Of a stretch of 64,000 bases of DNA, positions 27,369 to 35,988 are shown in pieces (position 1 is the first letter of the stretch; each line of letters starts with the position of its first letter). Both the position numbers and the translations under genes were made by a program. The notes below the pieces were generated by a model. The model saw only the letters and a program-made list of their open reading frames with translations, was not told the DNA's origin and ran no database searches. The DNA lies in contig NZ_BLVO01000001.1 in NCBI RefSeq assembly GCF_013340285.1, positions 58,779 through 122,778 of the forward strand, written 5' to 3'. Source of the stretch: Desulfovibrio subterraneus (lineage in GTDB: Bacteria; Desulfobacterota; Desulfovibrionia; Desulfovibrionales; Desulfovibrionaceae).

Positions 27369-27696
27369 GCATGTTCCTGTTCCGGCAGAAGAACCATGTT
27401 CTCCCCGCCGTCGATGCGTGAGTATACAGGCAGAGTGCCTTGAATATCAACCTGCATGGAAAAATCGTTCGCGTCCGCCCTGCAAGACCCATTCTCCCGC
27501 CTGAAAAACGGCATATGCCGTGCTTCTTCCCTGCCTGTGCAACGCATCTGCAGACCTGCCCCCGCATACGGACTCATACGGCAGATTGTTTGCCGCTGCA
27601 TTGCCTCAAACCATAGATTCGTCTATGTCTGGGCAAATGTTCTTCCGACAGGTTCCGCGTATCCCTTTCCGGCGCGGCTGCGCCACAGGAGGCTCC
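27369..27696. other. Gene-free divergent region between the GntR regulator and the FG-GAP lipoprotein
   Basis: No supported ORF, RNA or repeat. It must hold both promoters. I see no convincing GntR half-site pair. Confidence 0.5.
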
Positions 27697-29367
27697 ATGA
27701 GACACAGCGTGTTCACGGTTTCACTTTTCACCCTTGCCTGCGCAACCCTGCTTGCCATGGCAGGATGCACGCCCAGAACCACAGGGCAGGCAGGCATGGC
27801 AGTGCCGTATGCCACGACACCGGACTTTGCCACCAACCCCTTTGCACTGGGTGACGGAGGCCAATGGGGAACCGGTCTCGTGCTCGCCGACATTGACCGC
27901 AACGGGTATCCCGACCTTGTGGTTTCTGCCGGCAACGACAAGGACAACCAGAACGTGGTTGTCTATTTCAACTACGGCAACAACAACATATCGCCCAATC
28001 CGGGCTGGGTATCGGCCGACAAGGACCATCACGGCACCATTGCCGTGGGCGATATTGACGGCAACGGATGGCCGGATCTGGCCGTTTCCGTCTTTCTCGG
28101 CAAAGATCTGGCATACGAGGGCGGCGGAGTGAAGGTCTATTACAATTACGGCCCGCCCAACTACCTGATGGCGGATCCCTCGTTCACCGACACCGGCTAC
28201 CCTTCCTATGGCTGCGCATTGGGAGACATCGACGGCGACGGCGATCTTGACCTTGCCGTGGCAGGCGGCGAGCCCATCCCCGAGGTGGAAAGCTTTGCCA
28301 CCCAGACCTGCGGAAGCGGCAAAGCGTTCGCCCGGCATGAGGGAACGCAGGCTGCCCGCCTCAGAGCCGCTTCTCAGAAAACGGCAACCGGCGGAACACA
28401 GGAACCGCCCTTTGTCACGCCGGGGCGCATATACATCAATAACGGCGGAAAATTCTCCAGGGATGCCATATGGACAACCAGCGAAAGCTTTGTTGCCATG
28501 GCCGTGGACTTTGCCGATGTGAACTACGACGGCCTCATGGACGTGATCTTCCAGTCCGCCCCCATACGCATTTACCTGGGCATGCAGAAAGGCGGACAGG
28601 GCGGCATTCTCAACACCCCCGGCTGGATGAGCGTGGACGCCAACTACTACGGCAACGGCTTTGACTATGCCGCCTCCATGACCTTGCCGGAGTCACTTGA
28701 AAAGCCGGTCTTTTCCATTGCTGCCTCATCCAACAGCTACATGGGTCAGGGCCGGGGTGGTTTCTCGCTCTATCGCTTCCTCTCCCCCTTTGTTGTCCAA
28801 TATGCCCCGCACAACAGCGTACCCAACTGGCAGTCCAAATACGGCGACTGGGGCAGCGGCGTGCGCCTCTCGGATGTTGACGGCGACAACAACCTCGACA
28901 TGCTCACCCACCGCTGGAACACGCCTGGCTTCAACGACCTGAACGGCAGGCTGCTCATCTATCAGGGCAACGGCGGCCTGTTCACCGAGACTCCCGTATG
29001 GCAGTCCGACGCCACGTCCATCATAGAAGTCATTCAGGTGGCCGACCTCGACCGGCGACAGGAACAATCCGCAACCATGAACCTGACAGTAAGCAATGAA
29101 AACTGGAGCGACACCCAGACCGGACAATCCGTTGTCTATCTGCCGCAGCAGGTCATAGCCTCCGTCAACTGGGTGCGGGTGAACGGTGTGCAGCTCGCGG
29201 CCGGCAAGCAATATACCTTTGTTCCCGGCCGCAACTGGATATCCATCTACAAACCCGTGCCGCAGAACAGCACCATTTCCGTGAACTATTCGTGGTCGGA
29301 AAAGCTGGATGTGGTCTACACCAACTGGAACTGCGACCTCGGCAACTACATCTATTTCCACCGATAA
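27697..29367 (+). CDS. FG-GAP/VCBS-repeat lipoprotein
   Basis: 556 residues. The signal peptide ends in the lipobox LAMAGC, so it is lipid-anchored. At least five integrin-like repeats with calcium-binding Asp loops follow: DIDRNGYPDLVV, DIDGNGWPDLAV, DIDGDGDLDLAV, DVNYDGLMDVIF and DVDGDNNLDML. These should form a beta-propeller. The last ~120 residues are a different beta-rich domain (WVRVNGVQLAAGKQYTF, ISVNYSWSE). Such proteins bind polysaccharide or protein ligands at the cell surface. The ATG follows AGGAGG by 5 nt. The short direct terminator downstream makes it monocistronic. Confidence 0.88.
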   Translation: MRHSVFTVSLFTLACATLLAMAGCTPRTTGQAGMAVPYATTPDFATNPFALGDGGQWGTGLVLADIDRNGYPDLVVSAGNDKDNQNVVVYFNYGNNNISPNPGWVSADKDHHGTIAVGDIDGNGWPDLAVSVFLGKDLAYEGGGVKVYYNYGPPNYLMADPSFTDTGYPSYGCALGDIDGDGDLDLAVAGGEPIPEVESFATQTCGSGKAFARHEGTQAARLRAASQKTATGGTQEPPFVTPGRIYINNGGKFSRDAIWTTSESFVAMAVDFADVNYDGLMDVIFQSAPIRIYLGMQKGGQGGILNTPGWMSVDANYYGNGFDYAASMTLPESLEKPVFSIAASSNSYMGQGRGGFSLYRFLSPFVVQYAPHNSVPNWQSKYGDWGSGVRLSDVDGDNNLDMLTHRWNTPGFNDLNGRLLIYQGNGGLFTETPVWQSDATSIIEVIQVADLDRRQEQSATMNLTVSNENWSDTQTGQSVVYLPQQVIASVNWVRVNGVQLAAGKQYTFVPGRNWISIYKPVPQNSTISVNYSWSEKLDVVYTNWNCDLGNYIYFHR

Positions 29368-29450
29368 GGCTGCAGATGATGCTGTCGTCCGGTCCGCATA
29401 CAGACCGGCTCACCTGCAAAAACATCTGACAATTTAGAGAGATACAAAAG

Positions 29451-29480
29451 GGGCTCCGGTGAAAGAACTCACCGGAGCCC
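29451..29480 (+). terminator. Terminator of the FG-GAP lipoprotein gene
   Basis: Stem GGGCTCCGGT / ACCGGAGCCC; the plus-strand T-tract is short, so it may act in both directions. Confidence 0.7.
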
Positions 29481-29538
29481 ATTGTCCGCCACTTTTCCGC
29501 TTCCGCCTCTTGACCTGAAGAGCTTTTCGTCATAGCTA

Positions 29539-29562
29539 ACATATGAACAGTTGTTCATATGT
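29539..29562. promoter_or_regulatory. 24-bp palindrome, candidate ArsR/SmtB-type operator
   Basis: ACATATGAAC-AGTT-GTTCATATGT, perfect 10-bp arms, 56 bp before the metal permease start. Sites with ATATGAAC...GTTCATAT are typical of metal-sensing ArsR/SmtB regulators. No such regulator gene is in the window. Confidence 0.6.
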
Positions 29563-29617
29563 AAACCACATTCGCTCCCTGCCATCATGAAGCAGTCGGA
29601 GGAAGGAAGCATCCAGC

Positions 29618-30838
29618 ATGGATATCATTACCACCTATTTAGCCGCAGTGTGGGACATTCTTCTCGAAGCCTCTCCCTACGTGCTGTTCGGTTTCTTTGT
29701 TGCGGGCCTGCTCAAGGGCTTTCTGCCCGCAGACTTTGTCGCCCGTCATCTTGGCAAGGGCAAACGGGCACCGGTCTTCAAGGCGGCCCTTTTCGGCATT
29801 CCTCTGCCGCTGTGTTCCTGCGGAGTCATTCCCGCTGCTGCCGGTTTGCGCACACAGGGTGCGAGCAAAGGCGCGACGACCTCATTTCTTATTTCGACGC
29901 CGGAAACAGGCGTGGATTCCATCGCCGTTACCTACGCCCTGCTGGACCCGATAATGACGGTTCTTCGCCCGCTGGCCGCGTTCATTTCCGCCATTACCGC
30001 AGGCCTTCTGGTGGATGCCCTGCCTGCGGAACGCGATGAGGCAAAGCCCGCGCCCTCCGCAGCCCCCTCTGCAGATGCCACCACACCGGCCGCACATTCC
30101 GCCAAGCCCCTTGGCACTGCTCCCCTGCAGGCATTTGACCCTGCGCAGGCCGTGCACATGGGCGGACACGACCACGGATGCGGTTGCAGCAGCGGCAGTT
30201 GCTCGACCTCTGCCCCTTCCGACACCCCGGCAGACGGTCCGGCTTCTTTCATGGACCGTTTCCGCAAGGGCATGCAGTTCGCCTTTGGCGAGCTTATCGC
30301 CGACATAGGCAAGTGGCTGATCATCGGTATTTTTATTGCCGCACTCATCACGACCTTCCTCCCCATATCCTTTATTGAGGAATATGTGGGCGACGGCCTG
30401 TTCGGCATGATTCTCATGGTTGTGGTGGGTGTACCCATGTATGTATGTGCCACCGCATCCACCCCCATCGCCGCCGCTCTCGCCCTGAAGGGGCTTTCGC
30501 CGGGCGCGGCGCTGGTCTTCCTTCTGGCAGGCCCTGCAACAAACGCCGCGACCATAACCGTGGTTTCGCGCATGCTGGGCAAGCGCGTTGCCGCCGTGTA
30601 CGTGGCCAGCATTGCCGTAGTGTCCGTATTGCTGGGGCTGGCTGTCAATCAGGTATACAGCGTGCTCGGATTCTCAGTAAGCAACTGGGTGCAGGCTACA
30701 GAAGAACAGGGGCACGGCATTATCGCCGTCATCTCCGCGCTGGTGCTCATCGGCCTTGTGGCGCGGCAGATGGTTCTCAGCCGTCTGAACCGTCAGCACG
30801 GCCATGCATGCCATTCCCATGGCTGCTCCTGCAGCTGA
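29618..30838 (+). CDS. DUF318-family permease, SO_0444-type Cu/Zn efflux transporter
   Basis: 406 residues, about eight membrane helices in two halves. Each half has a conserved polar motif: FGIPLPLCSCGVIP (Cys-Ser-Cys) in the first and VGVPMYVCATASTPI in the second, typical of the UPF0718/ArsP permease family. The central loop (HMGGHDHGCGCSSGSC) and the C-terminus (HGHACHSHGCSCS) are rich in His and Cys and could bind soft metals. This fits the branch annotated as Cu/Zn efflux rather than organoarsenical efflux. The upstream palindrome supports metal-induced expression. RBS: GGAGGAAGG region before ATG 29618. Confidence 0.85.
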   Translation: MDIITTYLAAVWDILLEASPYVLFGFFVAGLLKGFLPADFVARHLGKGKRAPVFKAALFGIPLPLCSCGVIPAAAGLRTQGASKGATTSFLISTPETGVDSIAVTYALLDPIMTVLRPLAAFISAITAGLLVDALPAERDEAKPAPSAAPSADATTPAAHSAKPLGTAPLQAFDPAQAVHMGGHDHGCGCSSGSCSTSAPSDTPADGPASFMDRFRKGMQFAFGELIADIGKWLIIGIFIAALITTFLPISFIEEYVGDGLFGMILMVVVGVPMYVCATASTPIAAALALKGLSPGAALVFLLAGPATNAATITVVSRMLGKRVAAVYVASIAVVSVLLGLAVNQVYSVLGFSVSNWVQATEEQGHGIIAVISALVLIGLVARQMVLSRLNRQHGHACHSHGCSCS

Positions 30839-30862
30839 TACCCTTCTTCGTCTCCGCAGCAT

Positions 30863-30902
30863 ACGGGGTACAAAGGCGCGTTGCCTTTGCACCCCGTTTT
30901 CC
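30863..30902 (+). terminator. Terminator of the metal permease gene
   Basis: Stem ACGGGGT-CAAAGGC / GCCTTTG-CACCCCGT followed by TTTTCC. Confidence 0.85.
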
Positions 30903-30958
30903 ATTGCGCACGGCAGCTCTCTTTTGATGAATCGGAAAGAAAAACAACGGTAATCTGG

Positions 30959-30987
30959 TTGACACCGTGTCACTACTCGCCCATATT
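30959..30987 (+). promoter_or_regulatory. Predicted promoter upstream of the 131-residue hypothetical gene
   Basis: Perfect -35 TTGACA (30959-30964), 17-nt spacer, CATATT at -10. Confidence 0.45.
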
Positions 30988-31104
30988 TGTAGTATGGGTA
31001 AAAAAGTATTTACTGTTGCCGCATACGTTGCGGCGTGACACCACCTTATGTCTGATCACTTTCCGCCCTGCGGAAAGTGCAACAAGGCACTGACGGAGAA
31101 CCAT

Positions 31105-31500
31105 ATGGCACACACGCATACCGAAGCACAGTTCAATGCCCTTACGGATGCCTTTCGAGCCCGACTGCGCAAAGTATCGGACAGCGGCCCGCCGCATGAC
31201 CGGGTACAGCGCATCATGCTGGCTCTCGGCTACGCCATGGCCCTGACGCCCACGGGCAACCCCGGTTTTACACGCCCCACCATGTACAAAGGCATGACGG
31301 TGAACGTGTGGGTTGCGGATGAATCCATTTCATCGTGGCCCCGCTCGCTGCTGGCTCCTGTCTGGGTGGGATATTATACCCCCGATGAACCTGTGGAGCT
31401 TATCCAGTTCCACGAATACGAAAAGCTTGTGGACTACCTGCGCGAGTTTCATCCGGAAGCCTTCCAGACCCCTTCCGAACTGGCGGCAGGCCAGAGCTAG
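31105..31500 (+). CDS. Hypothetical protein, 131 residues
   Basis: No family recognised. A soluble protein with a hydrophobic core in the middle (RIMLALGYAMALTPTG) and an aromatic-rich second half (VWVGYYTPDEPVELIQFHEYEKLVDYLREF). No Cys and no signal peptide. I chose ATG 31105 (GGAG 6 nt upstream) over ATG 31048, whose extra residues overlap probable promoter/leader sequence. serS follows 186 bp later with its own ribosome-binding site; I see no terminator in between, so cotranscription is possible. Confidence 0.72.
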   Translation: MAHTHTEAQFNALTDAFRARLRKVSDSGPPHDRVQRIMLALGYAMALTPTGNPGFTRPTMYKGMTVNVWVADESISSWPRSLLAPVWVGYYTPDEPVELIQFHEYEKLVDYLREFHPEAFQTPSELAAGQS

Positions 31501-31685
31501 CGGCCGTTTCCGGACACGCGGGCGCACCGCAAGCCCGCCCCTTTCGCACATCTGCTGCGGCAGGACGCATTTTGCCGTCCCCCTTTCAGCTTCCCTGCGC
31601 ATTGCTTTACGCATCGGCATGTTGACGCTTGTCGCCCGCACAGCTATTCTCCCTAGTTGCACATCAATGTAAGGAGATGCGTTTC

Positions 31686-32978
31686 ATGCTCGACCTCAAG
31701 CTTATTCAAAGAGACCCCGAGATCATCATCAATGCCCTGAAAAAGCGGCATTCCAAGATAGACGTGAGTGAATTTCTCACACTGGACGGACGCCGCCGTT
31801 CCCTGCTCAGCGAAGTGGAAGCGCTGAAAGGCGAACGCAACAAGGCATCCGAAGAGGTCGCAAAGATCAAGCGCTCCGGGGGCGACGCTTCCGACCGCAT
31901 CGCCGAACTGGGCAACCTGTCCGACCGCATCAAGACGCTGGACGTTGAAGCCGAAGAAATCGTCGCCAAGGTGAACGAATGGCTGATTTCCGTGCCCAAC
32001 ATGCCGCATGAATCCGTACCCGAAGGGGCCGACGAAAACGACAACGCAGAGCTGCACAAGTGGGGCACCAAGCCCGAATTCAGCTTCAAGCCCAAAGAAC
32101 ACTGGGAAATTGCAGAGCAGCTCGGCGGCCTTGATTTCGAACGCGGTGCAAAGCTGGCCGGTTCGCGCTTCACCGTGCTGTGGGGCTGGGCTGCCCGCCT
32201 TGAGCGCGCTCTGGTGAACTTCTTCCTCGACATCCAGACCCGCGAACACGGGTACACCGAAATGTGTCCGCCCGCCATCGTGAACAGCGCCACCATGACC
32301 GGCACGGGCCAGCTTCCCAAGTTTGAGGAAGACCTGTTCAAGCTGAACTACAAAGATTTCTACCTCATCCCCACGGCAGAGGTGCCGCTGACCAACCTGC
32401 TCAGCGGCGAACAGCTCAACGAGGCTGATCTGCCCTACGCCTTTACCGCGCAGACCCAGTGTTTCCGCTCAGAGGCAGGCAGCTACGGCAAGGACACCAA
32501 GGGGCTCATCCGCCAGCACCAGTTCACCAAGGTGGAAATGGTACGCCTTGCGCACCCTGACAATTCCTTCGAGCAGCTCGAACTCATGCGCCAGCATGCG
32601 GAAGCCCTGCTGCAGCGCCTTGGCCTGCATTACCGTGTGGTTACCCTGTGCTCCGGCGACATGGGCTTCTCTGCCGCCAAGACCTATGACATTGAAGTGT
32701 GGCTGCCCGGTCAGGACAAGTACCGCGAAATCTCTTCCTGCTCCAACTGCACCGACTTCCAGGCCCGCCGCGCCAACCTGCGCTTCAAGCGCGAAGGTGC
32801 CAAGAAGCCCGAATTCGTGCACACCCTGAACGGTTCCGGCCTGCCCACGGGCCGTACCATTGTGGCCATTCTGGAGAACTACCAGCAGGAGGACGGCAGC
32901 ATAGTCATACCCGAAGCGCTGCGTCCTTACATGGGCGGAATCGAAGTGATTACCCCCGACATGGCGGCCGGCAGATAG
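31686..32978 (+). CDS. serS: Seryl-tRNA synthetase
   Basis: 430 residues, full length. It charges tRNA-Ser (and tRNA-Sec) with serine in the cytoplasm. The N-terminal long antiparallel coiled coil that grips the tRNA spans ~25-100 ([23 protein letters not shown]). The class II catalytic core has motif 2 ([20 protein letters not shown]) and motif 3 ([18 protein letters not shown], then [10 protein letters not shown]), plus the serine-pocket motif [19 protein letters not shown] lies 8 nt before ATG 31686; upstream in-frame starts are not supported. Confidence 0.98.
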   Translation: MLDLKLIQRDPEIIINALKKRHSKIDVSEFLTLDGRRRSLLSEVEALKGERNKASEEVAKIKRSGGDASDRIAELGNLSDRIKTLDVEAEEIVAKVNEWLISVPNMPHESVPEGADENDNAELHKWGTKPEFSFKPKEHWEIAEQLGGLDFERGAKLAGSRFTVLWGWAARLERALVNFFLDIQTREHGYTEMCPPAIVNSATMTGTGQLPKFEEDLFKLNYKDFYLIPTAEVPLTNLLSGEQLNEADLPYAFTAQTQCFRSEAGSYGKDTKGLIRQHQFTKVEMVRLAHPDNSFEQLELMRQHAEALLQRLGLHYRVVTLCSGDMGFSAAKTYDIEVWLPGQDKYREISSCSNCTDFQARRANLRFKREGAKKPEFVHTLNGSGLPTGRTIVAILENYQQEDGSIVIPEALRPYMGGIEVITPDMAAGR

Positions 32979-33006
32979 AAATTTTCACTGCCCACCCGAT
33001 TCCGGG

Positions 33007-33034
33007 TTGACAAGGGCAGTGAGATCTCTATATA
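33007..33034 (+). promoter_or_regulatory. Predicted tRNA-Lys promoter
   Basis: TTGACA (33007-33012), 16-nt spacer, TATATA (33029-33034), ending 16 bp before the tRNA. Confidence 0.65.
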
Positions 33035-33049
33035 CATGCCCCCTCGCAT

Positions 33050-33125
33050 GGGTCGTTAACTCAGTCGGTAGAGTATCTGCCTTTTAAGCAGAGAGTCGCA
33101 GGTTCGAGCCCCGCACGACCCACCA
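33050..33125 (+). tRNA. tRNA-Lys (anticodon TTT)
   Basis: 76 nt with encoded CCA. Acceptor stem GGGTCGT / ACGACCC, D-arm with AGTCGGTAGAG, anticodon stem TCTGC / GCAGA with loop CTTTTAA (anticodon TTT), and TpsiC arm with GGTTCGAGCC. It reads AAA and AAG. Strong promoter upstream and terminator 10 bp downstream. Confidence 0.97.
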
Positions 33126-33135
33126 TGTGAACACA

Positions 33136-33168
33136 AGCGGTTAGCCTTAAACAGGCTAACCGCTTTTT
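33136..33168 (+). terminator. tRNA-Lys terminator
   Basis: Stem AGCGGTTAGCC / GGCTAACCGCT followed by five T residues. Confidence 0.92.
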
Positions 33169-33280
33169 CTGTTCTCATAGACGTGCGGGCAAGCCCCCCA
33201 CCTCTCAATGCCTGCCAAGCTTGCCAATGCCTATGCACAACCGGCAACTCCGGCAGCAAGAGAGCCCCCCTTCTCCACGC

Positions 33281-33316
33281 AAAAAAGCCGCCCCGCAGCC
33301 GAGGCTACGGGGCGGT
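33281..33316 (-). terminator. Terminator of the 38-residue Cys-rich microprotein gene
   Basis: Long GC-rich stem around GCCGCCCCG / CGGGGCGG, followed on the minus strand by six T residues. It lies 34 bp after the microprotein stop. Confidence 0.88.
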
Positions 33317-33349
33317 CTGAAGGTCCTTCATCGTTCGTTCCGGAAGGAC

Positions 33350-33466
33350 TTATTCGTCCTTCACATCCTCTAACGTAATCAAGTCATTGAGAAGATCATG
33401 CTCGATTACACATTCGTTATCGCCCACACAATTTGTGCACGGGCCGGGGTAATCCATATTGGGCAT
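33350..33466 (-). CDS. 38-residue cysteine-containing acidic microprotein under a Fur box
   Basis: ORF starting MPNMDYPGPCTNCVGDNECV and ending in an acidic tail (LEDVKDE). Three cysteines (CxxC plus one six residues later) in the N-terminal half suggest metal or Fe-S binding or a thiol switch. GGGAGG lies 6 nt before the ATG. It has a promoter with TTGCCA-16-TATACT, an adjacent Fur box and a strong terminator, so it is a complete transcription unit despite its size. I recognise no family. Confidence 0.68.
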   Translation of the reverse strand: MPNMDYPGPCTNCVGDNECVIEHDLLNDLITLEDVKDE

Positions 33467-33515
33467 GGGAGAACCTCCCTGATTAGTTCGTTAATGAAAC
33501 CTAGTCATGCCTTTA

Positions 33516-33565
33516 AGTATAAACACCCCTGACCGATTGGCAAGGTGATAATGAGAATTATTTTC
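33516..33565 (-). promoter_or_regulatory. Promoter and Fur box of the 38-residue microprotein
   Basis: Minus strand: -10 TATACT (33516-33521), 16-nt spacer, -35 TTGCCA (33538-33543). Just upstream, GATAATGAGAATTATTTTC (33547-33565) matches the 19-bp Fur consensus at 16 of 19 positions by my count. Confidence 0.68.
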
Positions 33566-33660
33566 AAATGAGTTCATTTCTCTGAAGCTCCCCCAAAACC
33601 ATTTCTCCGGCCTCCCTCACCTGCCACACTGGGGCAGCGGCGCGGGGTGCCTGAAGCGGC

Positions 33661-34995
33661 CTACGCCCTGCGCAGCATGGCCGCGTAGAAAAATTCCATG
33701 TAGGGCGAATCCTGCGGGCTCTGCCATTCACGCTCCAGCCGTATGCCTTCTGTCCGCTCAAGGAAGGCGGCTATCTGGCGCTCGTTCTCGTCGGGGTTCA
33801 CGGTGCAGGTCACATAGATCAACCTGCCCCCCGGAGCGAGATGGCCTGCGATATTGTCAAGAATGGCCGCCTGCGTGGCGATAAGGTCGCGCACGCCTTC
33901 AGGTGTGCGGTGATAGCGGGCATCCGGCCGACGGGAAAGCGTGCCCAGACCGGAACACGGCACATCGGCAAGAATGGTACGGAATGCGACTTCGCCCACT
34001 TCTTCCCATACTTCCGGAGCAACAGGGTCGGCAGCAGAACGGAGCAGCGAGAACGGCGGTTCAATGCCGAGCCGCTCCAGTTCTTCGCGCATACCGCGCA
34101 GGCGCTCGCGGGAGGTGTCGCTGGCATAACGCACAGGCACTCCCGCCTCAAGCAGGGCGATAGTCTTGCCGCCGCGGCCGCAGCAGCAATCCCACACAGG
34201 ACCCTGCCACTTTTCCGGCTCAGTCACGGCAAGCACTTCCTGCGAGGCAAACGACTGACGGGATATCTGCCCTTCCGAAAGCATGGATTTCATGCCCACG
34301 GGCGCAGCACCGGCAGGGAACAGCAACGAGTAGCCATTGCGCTTGAGACAATCGGGATGCGCCGCAAGTTCTTCAATCAGAGTATCGGCACCCGGCTTGG
34401 TGCGGTTCACACGCAGGCCCACTGGCGCAGAAGAAATTCCCGCCGTCAGGTAGGCGAGCGTATTTTCTTCGCCATACGCGGCAAGCCACATCTGCACGAT
34501 CCATTCAGGGCAGGAATACCACACGGCCAGCTGCTTCGAACGCGGCATGCCAGCAGTCAGGGCCTGCATGTCATGCGCTTCGCCGCCCATGCGGTCGAGG
34601 TTGCGCAGTACGGCGTTCACCAGCTTGCCCAGCCCCTGCGAGAACTGACGCTTCACGTAGTTCACACACCAGTCCACGGAAGCGTAGACAGGGATACGGT
34701 CAAGATACAGCATTTCATACGCGGCAAGCCCCATCGCTATGCGGCACTTGTTCGGCAGCTTGGAATCGTCCTTGAGAAAACGGGAGAGCAGCGCGGCAAT
34801 CCTGTCTTTCAGGCGCATGTACCCGTAAACAAGCTCCGTACACAGGGCGGCATCCACCATGGAAATGCGCACGCTCCGCAATCTTGCGTCCAGCGCGGCC
34901 TGCAAATCCTGACCGTGTTCCAGAATCTCGTTCACACATTCAAGGGCAACGGCCCGGGCCGGAGGAAGAAGGACGTCTTTTTTCTTGGGGTTCAC
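33661..34995 (-). CDS. rsmB: 16S rRNA (cytosine-967-C5)-methyltransferase RsmB
   Basis: 444 residues. An N-terminal NusB-like RNA-binding domain (~10-150: ARAVALECVNEILEHGQD, KLVNAVLRNLDR) precedes the Rossmann methyltransferase. The SAM motif is WDCCCGRGGKTIALLE. The two catalytic cysteines are in ADVPCSGLGTLSRRPD (motif IV) and YVTCTVNPDENE (motif VI, the nucleophile). It modifies C967 of 16S rRNA (E. coli numbering). The gap 34996-35282 upstream is gene-free. Confidence 0.94.
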   Translation of the reverse strand: MNPKKKDVLLPPARAVALECVNEILEHGQDLQAALDARLRSVRISMVDAALCTELVYGYMRLKDRIAALLSRFLKDDSKLPNKCRIAMGLAAYEMLYLDRIPVYASVDWCVNYVKRQFSQGLGKLVNAVLRNLDRMGGEAHDMQALTAGMPRSKQLAVWYSCPEWIVQMWLAAYGEENTLAYLTAGISSAPVGLRVNRTKPGADTLIEELAAHPDCLKRNGYSLLFPAGAAPVGMKSMLSEGQISRQSFASQEVLAVTEPEKWQGPVWDCCCGRGGKTIALLEAGVPVRYASDTSRERLRGMREELERLGIEPPFSLLRSAADPVAPEVWEEVGEVAFRTILADVPCSGLGTLSRRPDARYHRTPEGVRDLIATQAAILDNIAGHLAPGGRLIYVTCTVNPDENERQIAAFLERTEGIRLEREWQSPQDSPYMEFFYAAMLRRA

Positions 34996-35282
34996 AGATG
35001 CGTATCCTGATGCCGGATGCTCCGGCGCTGATTGCGGTGAGATATGAAGTACCGCTCACAGCCCTGACAACAGGTTCTTGGCGGCAATGTTCCGATGCCT
35101 TGCATACAGGGTGTTGAACATTAGCTCAATGCTAAAAATGCAGGAAGACGGCATCGGCCTTCTCCTGCCCGTTCATATGCAAGCGCTGCGCACTGCCCAT
35201 CCATATTCCGCCATTACCGGCTGCTGATACGCAAAAGGCCCAATCTACACGTGCATCTCCAATCTACACGCTCATGCCCGGG

Positions 35283-35660
35283 CTACGCGCTCAGGCCCAT
35301 TGTCGGATGCATCATGCCCGCAGGACGTGGCGCACTGTCCCGCTCCTGCTGGCAATGCACACACAGCGTGGCCGTGGGAGTGATCTTGAGACGCTGCACG
35401 GGAATATCTTCCCCGCACTCGGCGCATATGCCGAAATCAGCCACGTCTATGCGGTGCAGGGCCTCTTCCACCGCCCTGATCTGCTTGCGGATGCGGGCCT
35501 GTAAAGCCACGTTCATGCGCAGTTCGCTCAGGCGGGAGGCAAATTCATTTTCATCGGCGCAATACATATCCTGATCGGAGCCGGTACGATCCTGAAGACG
35601 CAGGGCGGAAAGGGTATCTTCCAGATGGCGTTCTATCTCGCGACGCTGACTGTCAGTCAT
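35283..35660 (-). CDS. DksA/TraR-family zinc-finger protein
   Basis: 125 residues. A long helical N-terminal half is followed by the four-cysteine zinc finger CAECGEDIP...TLCVHCQQE (C-x2-C ... C-x2-C). The acidic residues of the coiled-coil tip of true DksA (DxxDxA) are not clear, so it could be a DksA-like regulator of RNA polymerase or a stand-alone TraR-type protein. A GAGGAG ribosome-binding site lies just before the ATG. Single gene; no terminator seen. Confidence 0.88.
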   Translation of the reverse strand: MTDSQRREIERHLEDTLSALRLQDRTGSDQDMYCADENEFASRLSELRMNVALQARIRKQIRAVEEALHRIDVADFGICAECGEDIPVQRLKITPTATLCVHCQQERDSAPRPAGMMHPTMGLSA

Positions 35661-35988
35661 GGCATTCTCCTCACGGGTGAAATGGTTTCCGATGGGCAGT
35701 GTCTATGCCATGAAAACCGCCCCCGGACATGACGCTCCGGTGACAAAACACACTACTCCGGCAACGGTTCGGTTACATTTTCCCTTCATCCTTCAATGCC
35801 GCTCAACTGTCACCGCCGCTTAACCAAATGCACACATTGCCAGCCTACATCTGGCGCATCAGGTGATCCGGACCGGCTGCCAATGGCAAACGGCCAAACA
35901 GATACACGGGCAGGCATACTGGCGGAGAACCGCCGTCAGACCCTATGGCCGGCACCTGCAACCGCAAAACCGCCACGAGGTACTCTGT
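35661..35988. other. Gene-free divergent region
   Basis: 328 bp between the DksA-type gene and the acyltransferase gene. The ORF of the latter stays open across part of it, but without homology or a ribosome-binding site. No repeats or RNA seen. Confidence 0.5.
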
